Positions 47,608-59,063 of a DNA stretch of 64,000 nucleotides are shown piece after piece. The stretch's first letter is position 1. Every line of letters starts with the position of its first letter. Source of the stretch: Gyrodactylus bullatarudis (lineage: Eukaryota > Platyhelminthes > Monogenea > Gyrodactylidea > Gyrodactylidae). Position numbers and translations under genes: made by a program. The stretch is taken from contig SSNU01000026.1 of the NCBI GenBank assembly GCA_012064415.1, positions 107,117 through 171,116 of the forward strand. The letters are read 5' to 3'. A model generated the notes under the pieces. That model had not been told where the DNA came from and ran no database searches. It worked only from the letters and a program-made list of their open reading frames with translations.

Positions 47608-47906
47608 GTTTGAGTTATGGCTTGAGAAAGTTAGCTATCCCATACATAACCCACTGATCCTTAAGAGTTTTGAATGTTTTTTATGTCTGAACCTTAGAAA
47701 AATTTAGAAAGATTAATTTGGATAGTATAACAAGTTTGAAAATTTCCTTCATGGTAAATAATTCAAGATAAAAATCGTTTTTTGATATTATGATGGCACT
47801 GAGTTTACATGACAATTTTTATATCAATTAAGGCCATTATAAAATCTAAATAGATAGATTCTATAATATATTCTCAATCTACATTTTTGTTTTAAAAATA
47901 TAAATA

Positions 47907-48686
47907 TTAGACACTATTATCAAGTAGGTGATCAGTGATCACGAAGAAGGAATTCATTAAAATATGCAATGATAATTCAGATAATAATCGATAAATTTCA
48001 TATTCTATCATTCTACCATCAATTTTGTTACTATTGATAGTCTCAAGACTCCCGCGTAATTCAATTAACCTTACTGCAACTATTAGTAACATGTTCATCT
48101 GAAAGTTAAGCTAGATTCAGCATCCAAAAATTTTAGGTAAGAGAATCAAGATTGATTGGTGATGAAAAAAATATTTTAAAATGGGTAAAAAATAGGCTTA
48201 AACTTGAATTGCACCCTGTAGGATATACCAGGAAAATTTTTATCAAGATCAATTTTTTTTGTAAGCATTAAGGGTTTATTTTAATTTTCATTAGTAAAAG
48301 GCGCCAATGGGTTGATTCGATCAAATAATTGACTTGAATATCTACTTGGTATGGAGACTTATTTTGGATTTGAAATGTATCTTGAAATAAGAGTGCATTC
48401 TTGTTTAGTAACAAAAGCTAGCTAGTTCTTTTTGGTTTATCTCTAAGTTTAGAGCCATATCTAATAATAAAAATTTAGATCTCTCATGATAGTTTATTTT
48501 TAAGCTTCTGATATGAGATATACAAAATCTTCAAAGATACTATAAATTTTTGAACGTTTATTAAGACTTATGGCCAACATTAGAACTCTTAGCCCTTGGT
48601 CATCTAAAGGTTTTGAAAGATCATTTTTTACTGAATCTATGAACCGGCTTATCCGGATCTCAGGAGCATTGACAGATTCAACAGGG
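47907..48686 (-). CDS. Last two exons of an unrecognised helical protein (partial)
   Basis: Minus strand. Exon 48524-48686 is open from an acceptor ...TTCCAAG to a donor GTATAT. After a 425-nt intron, exon 47907-48098 starts after the acceptor AACTTTCAG and ends with TAA. The join is phase 0. About 117 residues result: a polar start with ISRFIDSVKNDLSKPLDDQG, then LRVLMLAISLNKRSKIYSIFEDF, then LLIVAVRLIELRGS and YRLLSELSLHIL. Composition and splice sites look like a real C-terminus made of helices, but I recognise no family. Upstream exons are not found. The gene may be the one beginning at 57091, or another whose exons I missed. No AATAAA follows within 50 nt. Confidence 0.5.
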
Positions 48687-49865
48687 CTTGGAATGATTTC
48701 AAGATAACACAAAGATTATCATGTGAAACACTTTTCCTGCATAAGAATTCTAGATTTGAAAACTGATTTTTTCGAATAGATAGAAAAACTCATTCACACA
48801 TTTGAGTGAGAAAAGCTTTGTCCAATTATAAATTACAATTTTTGCAAATATTTATTTTACTGGTAATATATCACGTACAGTCTGGAAATGCTATACTTTG
48901 TCGCTTCAAAGTATTGTAACAAAAATTATCCCAAACTCTGGGAAAATATGCGAATATAGACTAAATTGACTCAAATGTTGATTTATTGTTTTTATTAAAA
49001 AATTTTTGAAAATTGCTGTTTTTCCACTATTCTCTGATAGTAATCTGTTAGTTTAGAAGAACTGCTCTTTACCAACCTGAGCAAAACTCTTTTTATATTC
49101 AGAATGAACGACTCCCAGGAAATGGTAGATTTCAGGAGGAACCAATTAAATTGTTTTTAGAATTTTAAATTTTGATCCCCTTTAAGCTAACAGGATTTAA
49201 AGTTCAAAAAAATAGAAATTTGGCGCCAACTTAAAAAAAATTATTTTTAAAAATTAATATATATGCCGAATCAGAAATTTTAATCATATTATATCAGTAT
49301 TTAATCGCAGAATTGACTTAAAAACAAAAATTTACTATTTTTACAAAAAACTCAATATTTTTCTCCGGAAAGTCAGGAAAAAATTTGTTTTCGGAATTCC
49401 ATCATAAAAAAAGCAATTAAGTTGTAAAAATTAAAAAAAGTTCAAGCTGACGAAAATTAGGCCGTTTTTCGATTTTCAAAAATGCTCTAAATTTCCACTT
49501 TTTCAACTTTCGAATCTAAAATCGAAAAATATTGAATTTTTTTTTGTAAAAAAAGGTAAATTCTCATCTTCATATCAACTAACTTTAGATTGATTTTCTT
49601 TCAAGCTGAATAAGAAAATGATTTCAACTATGTGATAAAAGAAATATTTTTCCTCGGATTATAAAGGATAATCCAGATTACCCTTTTACTCTAATTTATC
49701 GATAGTACACGGATATTTCACTTTTTTGATTGAATCATTGAATAATTATTTTTTCAACTCAAGATCGACTACAATCAAATCTTATCCTTAAGCATAAAAA
49801 TCAATATCAATGTATCTGGGATTCTGGCGCCAAATCTAAATTAAAAAAATGAGCATTACGGTAAT

Positions 49866-50150
49866 ACAAATTTTTTAACTTTTCGAATTTATGCGTTCAT
49901 TTGATAGAAAATAAAGAAGGAAGAAAGATTTCCTATTGAACCTTTTGCTTTTAATTTTATTTAGATATGCATAATTTCAATTGAAGATGTCAAATTTTTA
50001 AATTCGCGCCACAATTTTTCAATGAATTTTACTACGAGTAATGATAAATTTTGAATTTTTGAATTATTGGACAAGCTTTAATCTTTTCGAATCAGACTTT
50101 CACGTCAAGTTAATATTATTATTCTGAATACACCCTGAAAAAAAATCCAT
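49866..50150. repeat. Direct duplication, copy 1
   Basis: About 285 bp nearly identical to 56347-56630, same orientation: ACTTTTCGAATTTATGCGTT, GAAGGAAGAAAGATTTCCTA, CGCGCCACAATTTTTC and CTTTCACGT blocks line up with one indel of about 9 bp and few substitutions. Older relatives of its middle part lie near 1140-1190 and 44770-44830. Confidence 0.85.
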
Positions 50151-52115
50151 TCAATTTGGAAAAAATTAACGACTTTAGGGAAAATGGGAAAATTTTTAAA
50201 AATTTTGTCTTTCTCTAAGTATTTCGAAATACAAACCAAAGGTTATCTTTCCTGCCTGTTAATAAATAAGAAAAAACCTCTAACCTGCATGTATCCAATA
50301 GATCTGAGACATTTTCACAGTTTATTTCTCATGTGACCTGAGAATTAATTTAAATTTCACCAAGTAAAAATACTCCTAAATCCTTTCAGTCATTCAACAG
50401 GGAATGCAGAGTTAAGAAAAAAGTTTCAAGGCAAGACTCTCAAATCAAAAAGTTAGAGAAGGATTAAATATCCTATCGAGAATTTTGTAAATACATACAA
50501 ACAGATAGATATTCTTGATCTGTTAATAATACTTCTATTTCTTTATTCTCCGCGTATGTTGTACGCATCTAACTGATCACACTTCAGATCAGAAAGAAAA
50601 ATTTTTTCATTTCACCTAAAAAGATGAAGCAATTTAGAAGTAGGGATAGAGGAAAACCTAGATAGCTACTGCGTTATTTATCACTTCTAATATATATGAA
50701 TATGATATCTTTGATGTTTGCCTAGCATTCTGACAATTGTATTTAAAATTCACCAACTCCTATATGGCGTAAAGTCAATAATAAAGAGTTATTTACTCTT
50801 TGATGAGTCCTCTCTGTTGTTTCCAGAACAAGGACGCATTATCCCCAGATCAAGAAATGAATTTTGAATGAAAAATCAATCTGACAATAACTTGGGCTAC
50901 TTTTTGAATTTCAAAAATGCGCCAAATTTTTTTCAATTTTGGGTTCCAAATCGGGTTCATTATAATTTAACAATGTCGTACAATCGCGTAATTTAATATT
51001 TTTACAAATATTCTAAGAGTGAGGAGAAAATTTAATTTTTTGAATTTCGCGCCCAATTTCGTAAAAGAGATTTAAATGAAAATCCAAAATATTAATTCAA
51101 CTTGAGAATAACGGATGTCCTCATGGGTCTGATCGTTTTCAAAAACTTGTCTAACATATCTGGTCCAACGTATCTGAGTAAAGTCATAAATAAATTTGAA
51201 AAAATCGATCTTAAAAATGAATGAAAATTACTCAAGCAAATTCTACCTTGGTTTCTTCAGGGTAAAATAAACTTTTTTTAGTACAGTTCTCATTCTTTCA
51301 CCTGGCAATAAAATAACTAAGAGACAAATAATTTCGAAAAAAAGAATCAAACAAATTTCATAACCAAGTCAATCCGATAAGCCAAAAGTAAGAATTCTTT
51401 CAACTATATCTAGTATTTTGGTTCAGTTCAGCTTATCAAGGTTAAATTCATCAAAAGAATGGTTCATGGTGAGATAATGCCGTTTCCGTACGAATTAACG
51501 GCTAGTCTATAGAACATTTGCCCACTCTTGTTTTGCAGTAATTTTTCTGAGTGACAAAGAGACTAAGGGATTTTTAACATCGATATAATGGAAACAAAAT
51601 TCCTTGCGGTGAGTTTTCATGTCATCGATAATAAAAAGACCAGAACGATTCAAAGTAAACTTGGAGAGAAATAAGAGGGGGCAACTGTTCTCAAATTTAA
51701 CCAAATTAACAGTTTTAAAGCACACCTTGAAATCAACAAAAATTTTAAACTCAAAGTTTAAAAGCTGGAAGAAACCACGCCAATTTGAAATGTCTCCAAA
51801 GGCATTACAGAAAGTTGTAAGAATTAAAAACATGAGAATAAAATTGGTACTTTTAACCCTCGTACGAGAATTGACTTATATTTTTTTAGACCAGGAACTA
51901 GCATGAATTCATTATGTCTTCCTATATTGTTTTTTTTCAAAACTATGAAAAAAGATTTAGATATGTTTTCCTAAGCCCCGGAATAGGCCTCCAAAAAAAC
52001 CAAAATTATAAAAATTCTCAAAAAATAAGAGAAAGTTCATTTTTAACGTATTAGAAATAGTTCAACTCAGATTTGATGCAGAGATATTAATTTACTGGAA
52101 AATTAATTTCATACA

Positions 52116-52705
52116 ACACCTAGTTTATATGAAGATGGTTTATATGATTTTTACAAAATTCTCAATTTTTTCATCAAAAAATCGAATTTGATCGAGTTTT
52201 TTGGAATCCAGATTATGAAGACTACCTTCACTGGAGGAAAATGAATTATGAAAAAATTAATTTTTAAGGGAATTATGTCATATTTCAAATCTTGAAGTAG
52301 CGCCAAATTCTCATTTTTTGAATTTAGAAAATTTTACTGATTTCAAAGTGAGAGAGTTATCAAAAGTTGATTTCTAGGATCCTAATTAGACAAAGAAATC
52401 AAATATGCTGAATCTGGTTTTGAGAATCACCCCATACTCGTGGGAAAATTGAATTATTATTTTCACTACTTGAAAATCGATCCCTGACGAATGTATCAAC
52501 ATTTTCATGATGATTATCGGCTTTCTTGTCTTATTTTGGTCAACTTTTGATCACTCTCTCACTTTGAAATCTGCAAAAATTTTCTACTCAAAGTTCAAAA
52601 AAATAAATTTTTTCAAAATTCTTTCTTCTCCATATCGTGAAATTGGTCCTCATAATCTAGATTCCAAAAATTCATGATCAAATTCGATTTCTTTTGTAAT
52701 TTCGA
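52116..52705. mobile_element. Foldback family A, full but diverged copy
   Basis: Left arm AACACCTAGTTTATATGAAGATGG. Body with GTAGCGCCAAATTCTCATTTT, ATCCTAATTAGACAAAGAAATC and CCATACTCGTGG. Right arm with CATATCGTGAAATTGGTCCT and ATCAAATTCGATTTC. The right end is truncated near 52705. Confidence 0.75.
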
Positions 52706-53096
52706 ATATTAGGTAATTTTTGAAAATTTCTACCTTTTATGTCAATGTACATTTATCTACATTTATACTTTATACATCTGAATCATGCATCGAATTGTAA
52801 TAAAACTCTTGGGTGAGAGATATATAAGATTTTTATCTAAATAATTATTTCACAGCGCATCTCGAGAAAGAAAAAATAGTAAATTTTATTGTTATCATCT
52901 TCCACAAAGATTCTATCTATCTACCGTGTATTACACAGTGAAGTTGGTTATTCTATGATAAATAAGCACTAAAGTATATTCCTTAAAATCAGTAGAAAAA
53001 CCAGTAAATCATCAGGGGGAAATTCACATCTTAAGGTTATTTAAAATGAAGATGGGAAATCATGATTTTTGCGAAATTTTTTGAAATTTTTCAAAT

Positions 53097-53267
53097 TTAA
53101 CCCTTTCGGTGCCGAGACTATTTCACAATTTTTATAAAAACCAAAATTTAGCTATGAAGATACCAAGTTATTTGGCCGAAAATATTATCAATGCAAGTTC
53201 ACATTGTGAGCTTCAATTTAAACTTTAATTGATCCATGGACATGTCTATCGGCACGGAAAAGGTTAA
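53097..53267. mobile_element. piggyBac-type miniature element, copy 2
   Basis: TTAA-CCCTTTCGGTGCCGA at the left, and a decayed right end ATCGGCACGGAAAAGG-TTAA. Internally it is the inverse of copy 1 (ATTTTTATAAAAACC, GATACCAAGTTATTTGGCC, GCAAGTTCACATTGTG) with about 50 bp missing. Both copies are non-coding. Confidence 0.88.
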
Positions 53268-55160
53268 AACGTTTCTTAATGTTTCATATTCATAATTTTA
53301 ACTTGAATTCACAGTATTCCTTACAAAACAAGTTTTAAAAATGACTTAAATCCTATTAAAAATTGTTCTTTGAATAGTTAAAAATGAAATTTCTCCTTTT
53401 TTCTATAAAATACAATTTTGATCGGTTAAAAAAACGTTTTAAAATTGAAAATTTTCACAATCTCATTCCAGAAGTATGGAAAGGTATTTTGAAGCAAAAT
53501 TTAGTGGGATAATATTAAAATACTTTAAGATTAAATTTATCATATCAATGGGCGATTTAGGTAATTTTGCAAAATTTCGTCCAAGTCTAGTATTTAATTA
53601 ATGAAATATCCTACAACATTCAACTTCGAAGTATACACCTTTAATCAAATCATTGCGAAGAAAATATTTTTCACAGGAAAAAAAAGACAAATGCACCAAA
53701 GTCTATTTCCCTGAGACTCTATAATGGATGACTAATTGTAACTATGAACATTATCGCAAAACGACTCTAAAGAAAGTAAAAATAGATTCATTAATTTAGT
53801 TAATTTTCTGGAATGACCTTTTCAGGGCAATCAATTTCTATAGGAAAATAATGCTCAATCATGATACCTTTCCCATGTAAGAATTCTGTCTTCCTTTTTC
53901 TTTGTATTCTGAATTTTTTTAGACTTTCACCAGTCATACGGTTGCTAGTTTGTGTTCAACATCAAAGGTTTCAATTTTAATTTAATTATATTCGAATCCA
54001 TCTTTTCAAATGCATTTTGAACACGACGTGTTATTGATCATTCACACCTTTTTTGGAAAGCATGAAAAAATCGTATAAATCGGTCTTCCCATCTTATAAT
54101 TTTCACTTTAGAACCAAATCTCTTGAGTATCAAAATTGGCATAATTTTCTTTTTCATTCAAAAACGTTTTAAGTGGACTTGGAGTTTCCATTGAAATCTT
54201 GATGATCAAAGATCCGTCAAAATTGGGGGTCTTTCGAGTTCTAGATAAAGAAATTGATATGCATAGATTTCTAACTTGTTATCAACCAGGTTTCAATGGG
54301 TTTTGGGCCAAATCTTAATCATACATTCAAAGAAATATCGCTCAAGTGGTCATTAGGAAAGATTGAAGAGAACTTACGTAGACAAGAGAATTATAAGAAA
54401 ATAAGCTTCCCCTTTCTCTAGTCAAGTAATCATTATTAAATTTGATTTCGTCTTGAGAAGGAGTTTAAGGGGTAGGTGGAATATTCGTCTATAGATAATA
54501 GATAAAGTGATGGATTAGTTGTATTCATTCGTCTTTCTGAAACGTTACTTATCAATGATTGAGGAGGGATAAAAAAGTTGTTCTCAAACTTGATGTTTAT
54601 TCAAATGACCATCAACAGAGATTAATTGAGCAGTCTTGAATCTATCTTTTGTTAAGGGGGAAAAAAGTAATGCTATGGGTGAATAGAAAGACAAACTCCT
54701 ATTTTTATCGTTTCAGGTATGCAAATCTTTGTTAGTGAAAAAAACACTAAATTTACCAAAGTGGGAAACGCTAATACCCTTATAATAACCCAGAATAAAT
54801 AAAAGTTTGGATAAAATCATCATCTACGAGAAAAAGTAAAATTTTGGACCATATTCTTTCCTGATGATGGTTCTTATTTTCCGCCATAATAACGAATTTC
54901 TTCAGGTGAATTTGAATTCTTCGTCTTATGATGATCCGAAATGTTTGTGTCGAATTGATAGAAATTTTGGGCTCAAACGGCGCATTTTCGAAATTCGAAA
55001 AATTTCCAAAAACTGGCCAGATTAAATTATTTCCAGGTCATTTCATCATGGATTACGAAAAGTAAATCCTAAGACACGGAGTAGAAAAAGTGAGCCAACT
55101 GCTGCCTGGCCCTTTTTGAAAAATGTTTGAGCAGCATCTATTAATTCTTAATTTTCCATA

Positions 55161-55387
55161 TCATTCCAATGTATTATGTACATTAGAGATAGATTTTGCA
55201 AGTTTTCGATTTCTAGCCTGGATCAGAATCAAAATGGGGTCTTCAGGAGAAATCGAATGATTTATAAAACATATGGTCTGAAATCTATTTATGAACTGGT
55301 TGCAATAGGAACAATGATTTTGTATTAAAATTAATGTGATGAAAAATTTGCTGAATTTTTTTCCAGCCATTTTTCTCATGATAGAAG
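55161..55387 (-). CDS. Candidate exon of unknown protein
   Basis: Minus strand, open from an acceptor AATATTTTAG (first base 55387) to TGA at 55161. Two leading bases plus 75 codons make it phase-compatible with the exon ending at 56743. The product begins ASIMRKMAGKKFSKFFITLI and later has FQTICFINHSISPEDPILILIQ. Amino-acid composition looks coding. It may be the second exon of the gene at 57091 (intron about 1.36 kb) or a chance frame. No polyadenylation hexamer is seen nearby. Confidence 0.35.
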
Positions 55388-56346
55388 CTAAAATATTGAT
55401 TCACCCAATCATTTTCAATATAGTATTTGTGAAATAAGTCTTACGGATCAACTATTTCTATGAAATCTATTATGACTACTTAGAAGTAATAAGATCAAAT
55501 TTGAGAGATTTTTCACTAAAAAATAATTGTGGATAAAAATTTAAACAGTTCGAGCTAAAAATTCATTCTGAACCACATTTTCAACCAGGGAAATTTAAAT
55601 TGAGCATATTAGAATTGAAAAATTTATCCCTAATGTATAAATTATTACACGTTCTCTAATTTATTTATCCTATTAATTATCTGTTTATCCATCGAACTGA
55701 GTCACACACTCTTTATTTTGAGAAAATTTGCATGAAATGTATTAAATTTTTTGGTATGGAAAGAAAAATAGAAAAAAATTGAATTATTTCTCCCCCTATA
55801 TAAAAATACTGTATACTGTATGCAGTGTTTTCCCATTTAAACCGTGAAATTTTATATCTGGATATCTAATTGATATCTAATGCACTGAGTGGAGACACAC
55901 AAACAGAGAATATAGAGAGATACGAACGCATTAGTCACACCGAATGTCTCGCATTGTTCAATTAGATAGAGAGAAATTGCCTTTTTGTATTTTAGAACAA
56001 CACTGGATACCACAGTGTGAGTTTGAGTCAAAATCTTTATTTTGTTACCAAATCTAGTGTTCTTTCAACCCCTAGAGTACCATTGGCTCACCCAAAATTC
56101 ATTTGACACGTGCTTAAACGCCACCAGTTTTAAGAAGTTTGATTTTTGTTTCGAGAATAGATGTACAAAAATTACTCAATCCATTAATAAAAAAGTATAG
56201 TTTGAATAAAATCAACAGATAAAATCAGTTTCTAAATTTGTCTATCCAGAAATTTATCAAAAATTGAATCTTGTTTAAATGCTAATGGAAATTATTAAAA
56301 ATATTCTGGGCCAAACTATTAACACTCCTCAACGGGAACTATGGAA
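55388..56346. other. AT-rich stretch, nothing supported
   Basis: No exon, RNA or repeat boundary was identified. A less AT-rich patch at 55880-55980 (GAGTGGAGACACACAAACAG, GAATGTCTCGCATTG) could be regulatory, but nothing ties it to a gene. Confidence 0.4.
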
Positions 56347-56630
56347 ATACAAAATTTTTAACTTTTCGAATTTATGCGTTCATTTGATAGAAAATAAAGA
56401 AGGAAGAAAGATTTCCTATTGAACCTTTTGCTTTTAATTTTATTTAGATATGCATAATTTCAATTGAAGATGTCAAATTTTTAAATTCGCGCCACAATTT
56501 TTCAATGAATTTTACTACGTGTAATGATAAATTTTGAATTATTGGACAAGCTTTAATCTTTTCGAATCAGACTTTCACGTTAAATTAGTATTATTAATAT
56601 ATTCTGAATACACCATGAATAAAAACTCAG
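56347..56630. repeat. Direct duplication, copy 2
   Basis: Partner of 49866-50150. It ends about 60 bp from the minus-strand candidate stop at 56694. Confidence 0.85.
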
Positions 56631-56693
56631 TCAAAATGGGAAATGGCACATCAGAACGTCAAAATATTTAAACAATTACGGAGCATAGAGAAT

Positions 56694-57091
56694 CTATTTG
56701 AGGGATGTTACTAATGAAAAATTCTGCAATAGAAGCACTCACCATGAAAGTAAGCCATTGCATTAGGATCTACGACAGAATACTTTCGAACATTCTGAAT
56801 AGAAGGTTTCTTAACTAGGCCATCTCTTGATACTAGATTTGGTCCCATAGTCCGTGGCTGGCGTCGGGTTCTCGGGGTTTTTTGTGTGTATAATTCCGTT
56901 TTACTGCCGAAATTCTGATCCGAATACTCTGAAGATCTTGGACGTGAACTCTGCGCTGAAGTTTTCAAGGAAGACCGTTTTGGAATTAGAATGTCCAAGC
57001 TCTTGTCGCTCACTCCACCCTGAGGTCGAGAGACATTTATTGCTGGCAGTACATAGCAATCTTCTTCACTGTTATATTCAGATGATGCCAT
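56694..57091 (-). CDS. First exon of an unrecognised Ser/Arg-rich protein
   Basis: ATG at 57091 is preceded by an in-frame TAG six codons upstream, which supports the start. The exon runs to a strong donor G|GTGAGT at 56743 (116 codons plus one base). The product is hydrophilic: acidic start MASSEYNSEEDCYVLP, a Ser/Arg/Thr-rich basic middle (RSSLKTSAQSSRPRSSEYSD, KTPRTRRQPRT), then VRKYSVVDPNAMAYF. No domain is recognised and it is probably disordered. Three continuations are open: a 32-nt intron (56711-56742) followed by five codons and TAG at 56694, giving about 120 aa; a 19-nt intron (56724-56742); or a long intron to 55387. The first fits this genome's ultrashort introns. Confidence 0.6.
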
Positions 57092-57440
57092 AATAATCTT
57101 GTTCTATATAATAAAATGTTTATATAGCTTGAGTTGAGTAAATTCCAAAAACTGTAAACTCTTCAAATTATATTATTCAATAATTATAATAATAATAATA
57201 ATTTTGGGGACTAAGCACACGCAAAGTTGTAACAAAAGGTATCTACTAATCCTTTCCTATGGTTGAATCAAGGAAAAAATATTCTCTTCCCCATAACATT
57301 CTATCCTATGAATAAGGAGTGAATTAATGCTTCATTCTGATTGGTTCATATTTGTAAACTATTTGAATTGTAATCTGTAGTAATCTGTTCAAGCTCATTC
57401 ATAATATATCCGAGTTACTCAATGAATTTTCATTATTTAT

Positions 57441-57505
57441 TGTGTGGCGTAGTGGTATCTCTCCCACCTTCTTATTCTTATCCAAGGTTCAAACCCTCCC
57501 ACACA
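57441..57505 (+). repeat. tRNA-like sequence with paired ends
   Basis: TGTGTGG at the start pairs perfectly with CCACACA at the end (7-bp acceptor-like stem). GTAGTGGTAT resembles an A box and GGTTCAAACCC is a perfect B box. Only 65 nt long, with no regular anticodon stem by eye, so it is probably a decayed tRNA or a SINE head and not a working tRNA. Confidence 0.5.
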
Positions 57506-57616
57506 GGGCACATTGAACACTCTTTCCCTGTTCTTTTATTTTTACAAACATTATTTCTATTAATAAATATAAATATACAATTTCAAAAAAAATATGTAGT
57601 ATTTATTAAAACTATT

Positions 57617-57642
57617 TAGTAATAAGTTATTACTAATAACTA
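57617..57642. repeat. Near-palindrome TTAGTAATAAGTTATTACTAA, copy 3
   Basis: Third copy of the motif also at 2921-2945 and 39237-39261. Confidence 0.6.
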
Positions 57643-58157
57643 GGGCGGTCAAAATTTTATTTTTGGGGTTAATTCTAAAAGTCGCCCCAAATCTATTCGA
57701 AAAATTTCCAAAAATCTTTTTGAAATATATGTCTCGAATTATTCTCAATTGAAAGCATCGTTTATAAAGATATTATTTTTATAAATTTTAAAGTAATGTG
57801 TTTATTATCATTATGAATAATTAATTATAATTAGGAATATATTTTTATAACTATTTTTTTAACGATGGATATGAAGGGTTCAATGTATTCTCGGACAAAA
57901 AGTATACAATGATCTGATTTATAAATAATTAATAAGTTATTGGTTTTACAATGAACTTTGATTATTTCATCTGATGACTTGACTAACTTTTGGGAACTCT
58001 TATTCTTCGACAGAAGAAGCCAAAAATTTCATTCACAATTATTCGATTGTTACTCAGAAATCATTCAAAGTTAAGAAAAATAAGTGCTATATTTGGATAT
58101 ATGTGTTGTTTTGGAATTACCCCTTATTTTTGATAAGTCGCTAGAATTATAGAATTA

Positions 58158-58382
58158 CAGTAAAAATATTTCTATTGAAACACGAATATTTACCCTATAA
58201 TTAACTTAACTAAATTAAGTACTGTATTATTTATCCCGACCTATCTAAATGTATAGAAATCACATGCTACATTCTGATTGATCGAGATAAATAATACTTA
58301 ATTAGGGTCTAAACATTCGTGTTTCAATGAAAATAAGATGTTTCAATAAAAATAAAATGTTTCAATAAAAATATTTTTACTG
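58158..58382. mobile_element. Tc1/mariner-type miniature element (family B)
   Basis: TA flanks. CAGTAAAAATATTTCTATTG left and ATATTTTTACTG right. Core ATCACATGCTACATTCTGATTGATCGAGATAAATAATAC. The right arm carries a tandem repetition of AAAATAAGATGTTTCAATA-type units, which lengthens it. Confidence 0.88.
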
Positions 58383-59063
58383 TAACATTCTTAAGCATAA
58401 AAAAATTCAAAATCGAATGATATTTTTTTCTGGACCAAGTCAGATAAATGATAATGTGAAAACAAATCTTGATTTCTTTGATAATTATCATCTCTTCATG
58501 CTGTTTCTGAAGCGTCTCGTCCTGGCCTGAGAGCTTTTGATTGATCCAATTTTAAAAAACACAAATCTCAATCCCCAACTTTAAAATCGAAAAAACTTTC
58601 TTTTTTTACATATTAAAAAAAAATTTTAGGTTTGTTTTTGAGCTGAAATATATGTTAGAGTTTGACGAAAGGAGAAAAATTTGAGAATATTAATTGATAC
58701 CTAGTAGATATCTTAAAAATAAAGAGAATAAATATGAAATACGAATTAGCCCTCTATCTAAGGCTATCTCAAATAAAACTCAAAATTTTACAAGCAGCAA
58801 TAATTAAATTTCATGTTGCGCGGAAACTGGAAATTAAATTTGTTTGAGTATTCAAGAAATGACAAAATACTGTAAAAACTTTTAATTTTCAACTAGAGAA
58901 GAATCAAGATTTTTCTACTCATCGTGTACACTTGATAATCCATGGTTTTTATATTTCATTAGGAGAAAGTTTTTCTTTACAATACAGCTTTTTTCGGGTG
59001 AGATGGTTTTGATTAAAAAAAATCTATTTAATTCCAACATTTCTTTATTGAATATCTTTTTCC

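Larger units (their letters stand above)
48687..55160. other. Gene-poor repeat stretch
   Basis: No exon supported. Holds second-type foldback debris (49200-49590, ends ...TCTCATCTTCATATCAACTAACTTTA), the direct duplication copy at 49866-50150, family A (52116-52705), a piggyBac-type miniature element (53097-53267), repeat F (53455-53590) and foldback pieces at 54880-55030. The minus frame 51507-51833 is mostly repeat-derived. Confidence 0.5.
57092..59063. other. Intergenic region
   Basis: Separates two minus-strand genes. It holds an (ATA)n-like microsatellite at 57185-57212, a tRNA-like sequence (57441-57505), palindrome copy 3 (57617-57642), and a family B element (58158-58382). Otherwise AT-rich. 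Confidence 0.6.

Noticed and set aside
51507..51833. 108-codon minus frame and its plus-strand partner 51619-51906
   Set aside because: Its middle is the foldback repeat phrase (AACTCAAAGTTTAAAA, AAATCAACAAAAATTTT). No recognised domain or splice context. The first half on the minus strand remains weakly possible as an exon.
55398..56743. Firm link between the exon at 57091 and the one at 55387
   Set aside because: Phase agrees, but phase agreement is one chance in three and a 32-nt intron with a nearby stop is an equal alternative, so I did not merge them.
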